A stretch of 64,000 nucleotides of DNA, taken from NCBI GenBank assembly GCA_947494975.1, contig CANLXA010000001.1, positions 186,001 through 250,000 of the forward strand, read 5' to 3'. The position numbers were made by a program, and so were the translations under genes. This stretch comes from an uncultured Roseicyclus sp. GTDB lineage: Bacteria > Pseudomonadota > Alphaproteobacteria > Rhodobacterales > Rhodobacteraceae. Positions 1-9,675 of the stretch are shown here, piece after piece. Below the pieces are notes generated by a model. It was given only the letters and a program-made list of their open reading frames with translations. It did not search any database and was not told the origin of the DNA. Each line of letters opens with the position of its first letter. The first letter of the stretch is position 1.

Positions 1-422
1 CCGCCACCGGAAAACGTGCCGATCCACACATCGACGCGGCCCTGAACATCCGGACCGCCAAGGCGCAGGCCGGGCTGCAGCCCGTTGCTGTCATCGTTGA
101 AGTGCCATTGGCCGGTCGCGTCATTGATCAGCATCGCGGGATCGCAGCTGGAGTTCACGTAGAGGTCCAGCTCGCGGCCAGCCATGTTGCTGAGATTGAA
201 TGTAAAATCGGGGGCGGAGCGGAACTGACCATAGCCCAGGACACCAAGGCCGCACTGGTCGAGGCTGAAATTGCCACCGGCATTCACGCCAAAATTCAGC
301 GGCTGCGTCAACTGCGCGCCGTCGTAATTGAAACCACCCGTGGAGAGCGCATAATTCGGGCACGCAAAGGCGGCACCGCCCATTGCGCAAAGGGCAATCG
401 TGCTTGCTGTCAAAAGACGCAT
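1..422 (-). CDS. Secreted cysteine-containing protein, 3' end outside window
   Basis: The frame is open from an ATG at 422 to the window edge (140 codons, no stop), so only the N-terminal part is seen. The start is supported by an AGAAGGA ribosome site about 7 bases upstream. A signal peptide is evident (MRLLTAS..., cleavage near AFA-CPN). The mature part has regularly placed cysteines and the stretches FTFNLS, SSCDPAM, WHFNDDSNG and GRVDVWIGT. These match, in the same order, the C-terminal periplasmic domain of the kinase at 3648-5948 (YTFFLS, SDCDSTL, WHFNDDANG, GRVDVWVGT). The protein is therefore a free secreted version of that kinase's sensor-like domain. I do not recognise a named family. 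The role is unknown; a ligand or partner in the signalling locus is inference. Confidence 0.8.
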   Translation of the reverse strand, partial: MRLLTASTIALCAMGGAAFACPNYALSTGGFNYDGAQLTQPLNFGVNAGGNFSLDQCGLGVLGYGQFRSAPDFTFNLSNMAGRELDLYVNSSCDPAMLINDATGQWHFNDDSNGLQPGLRLGGPDVQGRVDVWIGTFSGG

Positions 423-619
423 TTCTATGTAGTCCTTCTTGTTTGGCATCGGCCGAAGGGAAGACCAATGCACCCTAATAGACGTGTGGAGGTCACTCTA
501 TGGGATGCCCTGCACTCGCCAAACTGCGGAAACCCTGACCTTCGTTATTCAACCGGAACGATAGCCACGATCGGCGAATCCGCCAAATCTCTTTTTCCAA
601 TGAGTCAAAAATGAGGAGC

Positions 620-642
620 GGCCCCGGAAAATAACCGGGGCC
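620..642 (-). terminator. Probable intrinsic terminator
   Basis: GGCCCCGG and CCGGGGCC form a perfect 8-bp stem around a 7-base AT-rich loop, 15 bases past the stop codon of the minus-strand gene 657-1175. On the minus strand a short T run (ATTTTTGA) follows about 8 bases later, so the terminator is reasonable but not classical. The remaining sequence of the 423-656 gap shows nothing else. Confidence 0.55.
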
Positions 643-656
643 GTGTCGTCCGGAGA

Positions 657-1175
657 TCAGAGCCCGAAAATGCGTTGCCAGAGCGTCGGGCGCGTCGGTT
701 CGCTTTGAACCACGACATCGCCTGCACCGTTGGAGATAATCGCGGTGTTGGCACCGGCGGGGGCGTTGCGGCTGGCCTCGGCCAGCATCTCGGCCATGTC
801 ACCCGTGGCGCCGGGCGCTGCGTCGAGCGCGGCGATGGCCGCATGGGGCGCGTCGCCCACCACGATGGTGTTGGTCGGCGTTTCCGCCGCGGCTATCCGC
901 GACAGGCCGAGGCGCGGCCGCGGCACGATCGATGTACGCGGCGCAAGGCTTGCGATCACGTCATCGTCGAGCACCACACCGTTCGGCACGGCAAAGGCAT
1001 AGCCCTCGGGCAGGCGCAGGGCGGTGCGCGGTTCAAGCGCAAGGGCGGGGGATGCCACGCCCATCTGCGCGGCGATCGCATTCAGGTTGGAGAAGGCCGA
1101 CAGATCTTGTGCGGCCAGCGGTGCGGAAAGGTTTGTTGCGGCCAAGGCGGCCAGGAGGGGGAGAGACTGTTTCAT
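657..1175 (-). CDS. Hypothetical secreted protein, 172 aa
   Basis: I chose the start at MKQSLPLL, because it gives a clear Sec signal peptide (cleavage near LAAQ-DLS); an in-frame extension upstream to 1241 has no signal-like sequence. The mature protein is Ala-rich and low in cysteine, with a central segment of alternating hydrophobic and charged residues. No catalytic motif is visible. It lies downstream of another small secreted protein (1266-1808) on the same strand with a 90-base gap, so the two may be co-transcribed. A terminator follows at 620-642. No family is recognised and no function is assigned. Confidence 0.65.
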   Translation of the reverse strand: MKQSLPLLAALAATNLSAPLAAQDLSAFSNLNAIAAQMGVASPALALEPRTALRLPEGYAFAVPNGVVLDDDVIASLAPRTSIVPRPRLGLSRIAAAETPTNTIVVGDAPHAAIAALDAAPGATGDMAEMLAEASRNAPAGANTAIISNGAGDVVVQSEPTRPTLWQRIFGL

Positions 1176-1265
1176 GGGTTCAACTACTCGAATAAATGAA
1201 TGGGGCTTTGCGGTGTTTCTGGGGGGCGCCCTGCCCCGCATCTTGCGCGGGGCACGGCCAGGGTG

Positions 1266-1808
1266 TCACAGGGACGGCCAAGGGAAGAGCGGATAGCGCG
1301 GAACCGTCCCGCGCGGGATCAGGGTGTGCGGGATGTTTCCGAACCGCCGCTCGAAAGGGTTCGCGAACGGGTTCGGCACGTGTGGGCGCGGCAAGGCGTG
1401 GAAGCGATGCTCGAAGCCGAACAGATCCGGGTGGGGATAGGGCAGCGGGCGCGGCACCTGGTAGCCGAACAACCCGTGAGGGCGCGGCAGGACGGGCGTG
1501 GGCACCAGCTCGGCATATTCCTCGTACTCCTCGCGGAACTCTTCCCATTCCTCCAGTTGCAGGGCGAGGCGCTTGTCGGCATCGGCCTGCGCCTCGGGTG
1601 AGAAGATCTCGACATGGACATCCGCGCTGCCGGGAAGGGAGCAATCCACTCCGAAGGCATCGCACATCTCAACCAGGCGGTTGTAGGAGGAGGTGCCGTG
1701 CGGCGCGAACCCGAAATGGGGGCCTTGGGTGGCGATGATCGTTTCGGCCTGCGCCGCCGAGAGGGCAGCCGTCAGTCCGATCGTGGCAAGTGTGGCGTGT
1801 TTGAACAT
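1266..1808 (-). CDS. Hypothetical secreted Pro/His-rich protein, 180 aa
   Basis: The protein starts MFKHATLATIGL and has a signal peptide cleaved near AQA-ETI; the in-frame extension to 1856 is discarded because it precedes the signal peptide. Two cysteines near mature residue 50 (MCDAFGVDCS) could form a disulphide. A highly charged helix follows (EEWEEFREEYEEY). The C-terminal third is rich in Pro, His, Phe and Arg (for example RPHVPNPFANPF), which suggests an extended or low-complexity tail. No enzyme motif is visible. Neighbours are the secreted protein at 657-1175 downstream and trigger factor upstream, the latter separated by its own terminator. Confidence 0.65.
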   Translation of the reverse strand: MFKHATLATIGLTAALSAAQAETIIATQGPHFGFAPHGTSSYNRLVEMCDAFGVDCSLPGSADVHVEIFSPEAQADADKRLALQLEEWEEFREEYEEYAELVPTPVLPRPHGLFGYQVPRPLPYPHPDLFGFEHRFHALPRPHVPNPFANPFERRFGNIPHTLIPRGTVPRYPLFPWPSL

Positions 1809-1966
1809 GGGTTTGGACCTTTGGTAATGGGCATGGGGCAATAATGGCTTCGTCAAAAAAAATTAGGCCGTTGAGGCGATGGGCAGAGATTGACGCAAGT
1901 CGCCCCTGTTATTCAAACGCCACCCCCCGTTATCCGATAACAGGCAGGCGGTCGGCCCAATAAAAC

Positions 1967-1992
1967 AAGGGCGGCCCCGCAGGACCGCCCTT
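1967..1992 (-). terminator. Rho-independent terminator of tig
   Basis: AAGGGCGG and CCGCCCTT form a perfect 8-bp stem with a 10-base loop, 30 bases after the trigger factor stop. On the minus strand the stem is followed by TGTTTTATT, a usable U tract. Confidence 0.8.
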
Positions 1993-2021
1993 CATGCATT
2001 CTTGGCGCTGTCGGGATCGAC

Positions 2022-3347
2022 TTATTCCTCGTCGAGCGCGTCGACAGCCGCTTTCAGGTCGTCCTTGGAGACCTCTTTTTCCTTCACTTCGGCCATCTCG
2101 GCGATGAAATCCACGACCTTGTCTTCAAAGAGCGGCGCGCGAACCTGCTGCTGCGCGGCCTGGTTCTTCTGAATGAACTCGAAGAAGGCGCGTTCCTGGC
2201 CGGGATACTGGCGTGCCTGGGTCATGATCGCCTGGGTCATCTCGGCATCGGAGACGGTCACATCGTTCTTCTGGCCCAACTCGGCCAGCAGAAGGCCCAG
2301 CTTCACCCGGCGCTCGGCCAGCTTCACGTGCTCGTCCGTCGGCTCGACCTTGTCGTGGTCGTGGCCTTCGACATCGGGGTTTTCCTCGTGCCATAGCTGG
2401 TGCGCGATCTGGTCGGCCTCGGCCTGCACCAGAGACGGGGGCAGATCGAAGTTCACGGCCTCGTCCAGCTGATCCAGCAGGCCCCGCTTCATCACGGCGC
2501 GCGCGGCACCGGTATATTCGGCCTTCAGGCGCTCCACGATCTGGCCTTTCAGAGCGTCGAGATCCTCGGCGCCGAATTTCTTCGCCATCTCATCGTCGAT
2601 CTCGGCGGGAACGGGCTTTTTCACTTCCTTGACGGTGCAGGCGAAGACAGCCGCCTTACCGGCCAGATGCTCGGCCTGGTAATCCTCGGGGAACGTCACC
2701 TCAACGTCTTTTTCGTCCTTGGCCTTCACACCAACCAGCTGCTCTTCAAAGCCGGGGATAAACTGGCCCGAGCCCAGAACCAGCGGGAAATCCTCGGCAG
2801 AGCCGCCTTCAAAGGCTTCCCCGTCCACGGTGCCGACGAAGTCGAACACCACTTGGTCGCCATCAGCGGCCTTGCCCTTCTTGGTGGCGAAGTTCTGGGC
2901 GTTCTCGGCCAGGTTCCCCAGCGCTTCGTCCACCTCGGCGTCGGCGGGGGTGACCGTCAGCTTCTCCAGCTTCAGCGCCTTGTAATCGACCTCGGGGATT
3001 TCGGGCAGCTTTTCATACGCCATCGACACGACGATATCGTCGCCCTCTTTCCAGTCCTCGTTGGTCATCTTGACCTCGGGCTGCATCGCCGGACGGTCGC
3101 CGGATTCGTCGAGATGGCCCTGCATGGCCTCATCCACGGATTCCTGCATCGCTTCGCCCATGATCCGGGGGCCGAACTGCTTTTTCAGCAGCGCCATGGG
3201 CACTTTGCCCTTGCGAAAGCCCTTCATCTCGACCGAGGGGCGTGCTTCCTCCAGCTTGGCGGTCACGCGCGCCTCAAGATCCGTCGCGGGAACGGTGATC
3301 TGGTATTCGCGTTTCAGGCCCTCGGCCAGGGTCTCGGTAATCTGCAT
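2022..3347 (-). CDS. tig: Trigger factor (ribosome-associated chaperone/PPIase)
   Basis: The 441-residue length is normal for the family. The ribosome-binding signature GFRKGKVP is at residues 43-50. The middle FKBP-type prolyl isomerase domain (about 155-245) contains [17 protein letters not shown] and PGFEEQLVG. The C-terminal chaperone arms follow, ending in an acidic, lysine-rich tail. Trigger factor binds the ribosome exit tunnel through L23 and shields nascent chains. The gene stands alone with its own terminator at 1967-1992; the genes usually beside it (clpP, clpX) are not downstream here. Identification is secure. Confidence 0.98.
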   Translation of the reverse strand: MQITETLAEGLKREYQITVPATDLEARVTAKLEEARPSVEMKGFRKGKVPMALLKKQFGPRIMGEAMQESVDEAMQGHLDESGDRPAMQPEVKMTNEDWKEGDDIVVSMAYEKLPEIPEVDYKALKLEKLTVTPADAEVDEALGNLAENAQNFATKKGKAADGDQVVFDFVGTVDGEAFEGGSAEDFPLVLGSGQFIPGFEEQLVGVKAKDEKDVEVTFPEDYQAEHLAGKAAVFACTVKEVKKPVPAEIDDEMAKKFGAEDLDALKGQIVERLKAEYTGAARAVMKRGLLDQLDEAVNFDLPPSLVQAEADQIAHQLWHEENPDVEGHDHDKVEPTDEHVKLAERRVKLGLLLAELGQKNDVTVSDAEMTQAIMTQARQYPGQERAFFEFIQKNQAAQQQVRAPLFEDKVVDFIAEMAEVKEKEVSKDDLKAAVDALDEE

Positions 3348-3647
3348 ATCAACCTCATTCAGAACGCCATCGGCGCAGCGGTTCGTCCGGCATGGAAAAT
3401 CGGTGTCCTTCTATGGGCGTGGCAGGGGGGGCGCAAGGGGGGCGGCCCAATAAGGGCAGGCAAAAATGCCCACCGCGCGCCAATTGCCCAGCGCACGGGC
3501 GATCACGGGCCGGAGAGCGTTCCCCCACCACCGCGTAAGGGAAACCGGACGTTTACAATTCCCCCCCGTTTTCGTCATATTTGCATCGAGTTGATATGCG
3601 TCCCCGCCCCTTCCTTTCCGATGTGACCTGAGACAAGGCCAAACGTG
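3348..3647. other. Divergent intergenic region between tig and kinase gene
   Basis: No gene is seen in this 300-base gap. It must carry the tig promoter on the minus strand and the kinase promoter on the plus strand. The best plus-strand candidate is TTTACA at 3552-3557 and CATATT at 3576-3581 with 18 bases between, about 65 bases before the kinase start. This is a weak match, read by eye. Confidence 0.35.
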
Positions 3648-5948
3648 ATGAGTGACGATCCCAGCAAGACAAAGATGCTGCCCGATGGCCCGGCGGGCGA
3701 ATTGCCGGTCGGCGCGGAGCTGTCTTCGGGGATGTACCGCGTCACCGGCCGGATCGCGGCGGGCGGCTTCGGCATCACCTACGAGGCGCGCGACAATCTC
3801 GACCGCAAGGTGGCCATCAAGGAATGCTTCCCCGCCGGGCTCGCCCTGCGCGCCGGGGATTTCACGGTCTCCGCCGCCTCCGCCTCCACCACCGAACCCT
3901 TCGAGACGGCGCGCAACCTGTTCCTGCGCGAGGCGCGCACGCTGGCCACGCTCCGCCATCCCAACATCGTGCATGTCCAGACGCTATTCGAGGAGAACGG
4001 CACCGCCTACATGGCGATGGACTATATCGAGGGCCGCGACCTTCAGCACATCATCGACCATGAACCGGAGAAGCTGACGCCCGCCTACGTCATGGAGCTG
4101 ACGCGCACCTGCCTCGGCGCACTGGATTATCTGCACCGCGATGCGCCCGAGCGCGGCAAGGACCGTTTGCTGCACCGGGATATCAAGCCCGCCAATATCC
4201 GCATCGACCCGCTCGATACGCCCGTCATCATCGATTTCGGCGCCGCCCGTCAGGAAACCAAGAACCGTTCCCGCGCGGCAGGCACGTTCCGCGTCGTCTC
4301 CGATGGCTATTCACCCAACGAATTCTACGTCTCCGGCACCGAGCAGGGCCCGGCCTCCGACCTCTATTCGCTGGCCGCCACGCTCTACCATTGCATCACC
4401 GGGGCCGCCCCCGCCCCCGCCGATGAACGCGCCCAGAAGGTCTCTAACGGCGAAGACGATCCCTATGAGCCCATCGAAGGGCGCTTTCCCGGTCATGATC
4501 CGCGCCTGCTTGGGCTGATCGACCGGGCGCTGGCCCGCCCGCTGAAAGATCGCCCTATCGATGCCGCCGCCTGGTTCGCCGCCATTCCCGATGCCGCCAC
4601 CCGCATCGTCGAGGCCCCCATCGCGACCGCGCCCATCGTGGTGGCCGATAACAGCACGGCCGATACTCCGCCTCCGCCGGGCCCCGCCGGCTTCTGGAAA
4701 GGCGCGGCGGTGGGTGGCGTGGCGCTCGCCCTTCTGGGCGGCGGCGCCGTGGCGCTGGCCCCGGGGCTCCTACCCGGAGGCAGCGGCACCGGCCCCGATG
4801 CCGAAATGCAGCGCCAGCTGACCGAGGCGGAAGAGGCCCGCGCTGCCCTGCAAGGCGAGTTGAACAACATGTCGGGCACGATCGAAGAGCTTGAGATGGA
4901 TGTGGTTCAGGCCGAAACCCTCCGCGAAACCGCCGTCAACCGCGCCCAGGAACTCGAAGAACGCGTGCGCGATCTCAGCACGCAGCTGGCCGCCGCCGAA
5001 GACGGCGGTACGGCGGAAACCATCGAATTGCGCAACCAGCTGAACCAGGCCGTTGTGGAGCGTGAGGATGCCAGCGGCGCCTTGCGCGCGCTGGAAGACC
5101 AGGTTGCAACCCTTCAGGCCGAACTGGCCGCCGCCAACGAGGCCCGCGCCGCCATGCCCGACATGGACGTGCTGCTTTCGGCGCGCGGTGACGCCGAAGC
5201 CGCCCGCGACGCGGCGCTGGCCCGGGCCGAGGCGCTGGAAGAAGAATTCAACGCGCTGGCCGCCCAGATTGCAGAAGGCGGCGCGGAGGACCCCGATCTG
5301 GCCACCCTGTTCGAGGAACGCGATGCCGCCCTTGCGGCGCGCGATGCCGCACAATTGAATGCGGAACGCGCGCAGGCCGATCTGGCCCGCATGGCGGAGG
5401 ATCTCGCCGAGGCTGAAAGCGCGGCCGACCTGTTGGATATGGAATTGCGCGCCGCGCGCGCCGAGATCGAATTGATGCTGGCGCGGGCGACCACGCCCAA
5501 TCCCGGCCCCAACAGCCCCGGCGGCAACGTCGCCTGCCCCACCTGGGCCGTGCCCGGCACGCAAGTGTCCTATACCGGCACCGATATCTACACGCCGCAG
5601 ACGCTTCCGGTGCGCGCAGGCGGATCAACCCCGCTCAGCGCCTGTTCCGGCCTGCCCGCCAACGCCGTCGGGTTCAGCTCCGAGGTACCGGATTACACGT
5701 TCTTCCTCTCGGAAATGGAGCAGTTCCGGCGGCTGGAGTTTCAGGTCGCGTCCGATTGCGATTCCACGCTTCTGGTCAACACCCAAGACGATGTCTGGCA
5801 CTTCAACGACGATGCCAATGGCACCATCCTGCCGCTGCTCGACCTGACGGGCCAGCAGGCCATCGAGGGCCGCGTGGATGTCTGGGTGGGCACGATAGAC
5901 GGCACAAGCTGCGATGCGAGCCTGGAAATCGAAACCTGGCTGAACTGA
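3648..5948 (+). CDS. Membrane Ser/Thr protein kinase with coiled coil and periplasmic Cys-containing domain
   Basis: A Hanks-type kinase fills residues 30-310: glycine loop GRIAAGGFG (34-42), Lys58 in VAIKEC, catalytic HRDIKPAN (His176-Asp178-Lys180) and the DFG triplet at 196-198. One membrane helix follows (about 349-371), then about 240 residues of heptad-like Ala/Glu-rich coiled coil. The C-terminal domain (about 635-766) has cysteines at conserved places. With the kinase inside, that domain lies in the periplasm. It closely resembles the secreted protein at 1-422. I chose the ATG at 3648 over the GTG at 3645; the difference is one residue. The gene is convergent, at 15 bases, with the phosphatase 5963-6613. 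It probably phosphorylates FHA-bound targets from the facing operon; this is inference. Confidence 0.92.
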   Translation: MSDDPSKTKMLPDGPAGELPVGAELSSGMYRVTGRIAAGGFGITYEARDNLDRKVAIKECFPAGLALRAGDFTVSAASASTTEPFETARNLFLREARTLATLRHPNIVHVQTLFEENGTAYMAMDYIEGRDLQHIIDHEPEKLTPAYVMELTRTCLGALDYLHRDAPERGKDRLLHRDIKPANIRIDPLDTPVIIDFGAARQETKNRSRAAGTFRVVSDGYSPNEFYVSGTEQGPASDLYSLAATLYHCITGAAPAPADERAQKVSNGEDDPYEPIEGRFPGHDPRLLGLIDRALARPLKDRPIDAAAWFAAIPDAATRIVEAPIATAPIVVADNSTADTPPPPGPAGFWKGAAVGGVALALLGGGAVALAPGLLPGGSGTGPDAEMQRQLTEAEEARAALQGELNNMSGTIEELEMDVVQAETLRETAVNRAQELEERVRDLSTQLAAAEDGGTAETIELRNQLNQAVVEREDASGALRALEDQVATLQAELAAANEARAAMPDMDVLLSARGDAEAARDAALARAEALEEEFNALAAQIAEGGAEDPDLATLFEERDAALAARDAAQLNAERAQADLARMAEDLAEAESAADLLDMELRAARAEIELMLARATTPNPGPNSPGGNVACPTWAVPGTQVSYTGTDIYTPQTLPVRAGGSTPLSACSGLPANAVGFSSEVPDYTFFLSEMEQFRRLEFQVASDCDSTLLVNTQDDVWHFNDDANGTILPLLDLTGQQAIEGRVDVWVGTIDGTSCDASLEIETWLN

Positions 5949-5962
5949 CCGCTGTCGCGGCC

Positions 5963-6613
5963 TCAAAGCTGCGCGGGGTCGTATTCCGTCTCGATCCATT
6001 GGCGCAGCGGGATCGGCCCCGCCTCCAACCGTTCGGCGTAGGCGTCAAGGAACCGGTCCAGCACGCCGGTCTTGGACAGGCTGATATGCCAATGACGCAG
6101 GCTCAGCGCGCGGCGCGCCTCGGCCACGGGCTTGCCTTCGATATGGATGTGCCAAATGGCGGCGGCCAGCCCGGTCCGGTCCGCGCCGGATTTGCAATGG
6201 ATCAGCGCCGGGCGTTCGATCGCATCGAAGGCATCGAGAAGCCGGATCAGCGCGGCCACGCGCGGCGCCTCCCGCGCGGTCAGCCCGACATTCTTCAATC
6301 GCAGGCCCAGCGCGGCGCAGGTCTCGGCCTCGAAGGCATGAACCGCCCCCTGGTCGGGCCGCAGGCTGATCACCTCGACGATGCCGCGCGCCTTCCACAG
6401 GGCCAGGGCCGCCGCATCGGGGTGGTTGGAGCGGTAAACCCCCTCGGCAATCCGCCCCTCGTTGCGCCAGCGCCGCCGCAGCCAGCCGTGATCGAACAGC
6501 GTCGCAAAAACGCGCCCCTGCCACCGCCCCATCTCGGTATCGATCTTCTGATCGTAGCGGCGGGTCAGCGCGTCATAGGCACCTTTGGCTTTCTGGCTCC
6601 AGGTCAGGCTCAT
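5963..6613 (-). CDS. Tyrosine/dual-specificity protein phosphatase
   Basis: This 216-residue protein carries the Cys-x5-Arg phosphatase loop HCKSGADRTG, with Cys140 as nucleophile and Arg146 binding phosphate. IAEGVYRSNHPD and VISLRPDQ upstream are typical of the atypical DSP/PTP fold. No signal peptide is present, so it acts in the cytoplasm. The start MSLTWSQ at 6613 is preferred; a longer in-frame opening to 6760 would run through the promoter region of the divergent kinase gene. It lies between the two kinase genes, divergent from the second with about 100 bases between starts. This fits a role in removing phosphate from the kinases or their targets, though a lipid or nucleotide substrate cannot be excluded. 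Confidence 0.88.
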   Translation of the reverse strand: MSLTWSQKAKGAYDALTRRYDQKIDTEMGRWQGRVFATLFDHGWLRRRWRNEGRIAEGVYRSNHPDAAALALWKARGIVEVISLRPDQGAVHAFEAETCAALGLRLKNVGLTAREAPRVAALIRLLDAFDAIERPALIHCKSGADRTGLAAAIWHIHIEGKPVAEARRALSLRHWHISLSKTGVLDRFLDAYAERLEAGPIPLRQWIETEYDPAQL

Positions 6614-6716
6614 GGCCTCCCCTTCCCCCAAGGGCGCCGCGAATACAAGTCTTTGTGAGATTGCGGGAAAACATCCGTTTACAGATGGCCCCCGCGCGCG
6701 CGAGGATGCGCGCATC

Positions 6717-9668
6717 ATGCCCAACGATACGCCCAATCCCCGCGGCCCCAATGCCGTCACCCATCAACTGCCCGCGGGTGAGCTGCCTCCGGGCTGGACG
6801 CTTCTGGGCGGCCAGTACGAGATCGTGCGCCTGATCGCGTCGGGCGGGTTCGGCATCACCTATCTCGCGAAGGATACGTTGGGCCGCGACGTGGCGGTGA
6901 AGGAATGCTTCCCGCTTGGCCTTGCGCAGCGGCAGGCCGCGACCCATGCCGTCAGCGCCACCTCCGCCGGCACGTCAGAGCATTTCGAGACCGCGCGCGC
7001 GCAATTCCTGCGCGAGGCGCGGATGCTGGCCGCGCTGCGGCATCCCAACGTCGTCCATGTCCAGACGTTGTTCGAGGAAAACGGCACCGCCTATATGGCG
7101 ATGGATTTCATCCATGGCCGCGATCTGCAGGAAGAGATCGTGGGCGCCGACGGCGGGATGTCCGCGCCCCGCGTGCTGGAACTGGCGCGCGATCTTCTGG
7201 GCGCGCTGGATTACGTCCACGGTCAGGGCGTCTTGCACCGTGATATCAAGCCGCAGAACATCCGCATCGACCAGTTCGGGATGCCGATGCTGATCGATTT
7301 CGGCGCGGCGCGGGCGGAGACCCAGGCCCGCTCGCGCATGGCCGGCACATTCCGCGTGGTGACCGACGGCTATTCCCCCCATGAATTCTACGTCTCCGGC
7401 GCGCCGCAAGGGCCCCATTCGGATCTCTACGCCCTGGCGGCCACGCTGCATCACGTTATCACCGGGGCCGCACCGGTGGCCGCCGATGAACGCGCCAGCG
7501 CCATTGCGACGGGCAATGCCGACCCCTACCGATCCATCGCGGACAAGCACCCTGAACACGATGGCCGGCTGCTGCACCTGATCGACCGCGCCTTGCGGAT
7601 GACGCCCGCTGACCGGCCCGATAACGCCGCCGCATGGCTCAACACGCTGACCGATGCGCCAACCACGCTGGTGGCGCCTGTGGCCACCGCGGAGCCCGCC
7701 CCGCCCCGCCCCAGCCGCCTTGTGCCGGGCCTGCTTGTCGGGGCCCTTCTGGCGACCGGAGCGGGGGCCGGGATCTACATGGCGCAGCCCGCCTGGCTGT
7801 CGCCCGGAATGGGCGAGATGATGGAGCGGATGGGCCAGCTTGAGGTCAGCCTTGCGGAGGCCGAGGCCGCCCGCGCCGACGCCGAGAGCGAGCTGGTCAC
7901 GCTGCGGGGCACCTTGCAGGCCGCCGAGGAGGAATTGGCCCGCCTTGAGGCCGCCGATGGCGATATGGCGGCAACGATGGCCGAGCTTGAGGTTGCCCGG
8001 TCCGCACGGGATGCCGCCGCCGCCCAGGTCGCCGGTCTGGAACAAGTCGTGGCTGATCTGACCGCCACGCAACAGGCGCTGGAAGAGGCCCGTGCCGAGC
8101 GTGACGCGGCGGAGGCGCGCGCCGAGGCCGCCGAGGCCGCCCGCGCCGAGGCCGAAGCAAGCGCCGCCACGCTGCAAGAAAACCTCGCCGCCGCCACTGC
8201 CGAGCTTGAAACCGCTGCCGCGCAGGCGGCCACCCTGGCGCAGGTCGAGGCCGATCTGACCGAGGCCGAGGCCGCCCTCTACGCCGCAAGTTCGCGCGCA
8301 TCCGCTCTGGAAGCCCAGCTTCAGCTTGCCCTTGATGGCGAGGTGGATGCCGACGCGCTGCGCCAGCAATTACTGGAATTGCAGCGCACAATGACCGAGA
8401 TGGAGATCGAGCGGGATCGCCTTCTAGAAGAGATCGAGGCCGCCAGCGCCTCGACGGAATCCAATGCCGGTGAGGTGGAGCGCCTGCGTACTCGCGTGGC
8501 GGAGCTGGAGGCCGAAAACGACGATCTGCGGGCCGCCCTGACCCGCGCGGAAACCGCCCTTGGCCAATCGGGCGGCCCGATCTGGAGCCCCGGCGACCCG
8601 GACCCCTGGGTGGAGGGTGCGCGGATCAGCGCCCCCAACGGTACGATGGCGCTATTGCCCCGGTTTTCGTGGGACCATGCCCGCGTCGCGCTCGCCGACA
8701 GCACCGGCGGCATCGCGCTCTTTGATCGCGACACCGGCGCCTACGAGGCCCACCTGGCGCGCGGCATCCCGACCGAGATCACCCGGCTCGGCTTCTCGTC
8801 GGGCGGCAACTACCTGATCGCGACCACGCCCAACGGTACGCCCAACCGGCTCTACCACATCCCCACCCGACGCGAGGTCCTGCGCTTCGAGCCGACCACC
8901 GTCACCACGTCCAACCGCGCGATCAGCCGCGACGAGAGCCATTTCATCTATACGCGCGCGGCTTCCGGCGGACAGACCGAGATCGTGTCCATCGACCTGG
9001 CCGTCCTGAGGGCCGCCGCCCCGGGCACCTCCGCGCCGGGGGAACGCGTGCTGGATACCGTCGCCGCCAATTCCGGCATTCGCATCTCGTTTGCCGAAAC
9101 CAGCAACCGGATCACCTTGATCACCACCGACACGGTGCGGATCTACGCGCCCGATGGCACACTCCTTGCCAATACACCCAATCGCATGGGCGTGGCGGCG
9201 GCCATCTCGCCGCTCGCCGATGATAGGGGCCTTCTGGTCCTGCGCGGCACCGGCGCGGTCGAGATCTTCGATGGCCCGATCAGTCAGAATCTGGCCGCGC
9301 GTATCGAGGCCACGGCCAATTACACGCGGTTCCGCTTTTCCGGCGACCGGCTGCATTTCCTGCGCGCCAATGCCCAATCCTGGGAGATCCTCGATCTGAT
9401 GACCGGTGAAGTGCGCGGTGCCGGGCCGGTGGGCCAGGGTTATGGCCAGGCGGAAATCTCGGTCTCCGCCGATGGCTCCATGCTGTTCATCGGCTCGATC
9501 AACGGGCACCCGGCCCGGCTTCTGGATGTGGCGACAGGCGAGGAGATGCAGCAGTTCGGCGATGCGGTGGAGGGCTATTTCGGGTTCGACAACCGCCATC
9601 TGGTGGCCGGTCGCGAAGGCACCGCCGCCGCACAGGTCTGGCGCGTGAACCCGGCCCTCGCCGACTAG
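6717..9668 (+). CDS. Membrane Ser/Thr protein kinase with coiled coil and propeller-like domain
   Basis: This 983-residue protein is a paralogue of the kinase at 3648. The kinase domain covers residues 33-310: SGGFG in the glycine loop, Lys62 in VAVKEC, HRDIKPQN (174-181) and DFG at 194-196. The segments VVHVQTLFEENGTAYMAMD and DGYSPHEFYVSG are nearly identical between the two. One membrane helix lies at about 335-355, then a long Ala/Glu coiled coil (365-645). The C-terminal 320 residues contain repeated beta-rich units such as ALADSTGGIALFDRDTG and RLLDVATGEEMQQFG, resembling WD40/quinoprotein-type beta-propellers. The start at 6717 is used because the in-frame extension to 6585 overlaps the divergent phosphatase gene. 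It ends 8 bases from the convergent TauE gene. Confidence 0.9.
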   Translation: MPNDTPNPRGPNAVTHQLPAGELPPGWTLLGGQYEIVRLIASGGFGITYLAKDTLGRDVAVKECFPLGLAQRQAATHAVSATSAGTSEHFETARAQFLREARMLAALRHPNVVHVQTLFEENGTAYMAMDFIHGRDLQEEIVGADGGMSAPRVLELARDLLGALDYVHGQGVLHRDIKPQNIRIDQFGMPMLIDFGAARAETQARSRMAGTFRVVTDGYSPHEFYVSGAPQGPHSDLYALAATLHHVITGAAPVAADERASAIATGNADPYRSIADKHPEHDGRLLHLIDRALRMTPADRPDNAAAWLNTLTDAPTTLVAPVATAEPAPPRPSRLVPGLLVGALLATGAGAGIYMAQPAWLSPGMGEMMERMGQLEVSLAEAEAARADAESELVTLRGTLQAAEEELARLEAADGDMAATMAELEVARSARDAAAAQVAGLEQVVADLTATQQALEEARAERDAAEARAEAAEAARAEAEASAATLQENLAAATAELETAAAQAATLAQVEADLTEAEAALYAASSRASALEAQLQLALDGEVDADALRQQLLELQRTMTEMEIERDRLLEEIEAASASTESNAGEVERLRTRVAELEAENDDLRAALTRAETALGQSGGPIWSPGDPDPWVEGARISAPNGTMALLPRFSWDHARVALADSTGGIALFDRDTGAYEAHLARGIPTEITRLGFSSGGNYLIATTPNGTPNRLYHIPTRREVLRFEPTTVTTSNRAISRDESHFIYTRAASGGQTEIVSIDLAVLRAAAPGTSAPGERVLDTVAANSGIRISFAETSNRITLITTDTVRIYAPDGTLLANTPNRMGVAAAISPLADDRGLLVLRGTGAVEIFDGPISQNLAARIEATANYTRFRFSGDRLHFLRANAQSWEILDLMTGEVRGAGPVGQGYGQAEISVSADGSMLFIGSINGHPARLLDVATGEEMQQFGDAVEGYFGFDNRHLVAGREGTAAAQVWRVNPALAD

Positions 9669-9675
9669 CCCGACG

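Noticed and set aside
2400-3626. Long plus-strand frame opposite trigger factor
   Set aside because: It is fully antisense to a certain gene and has no motif of its own.
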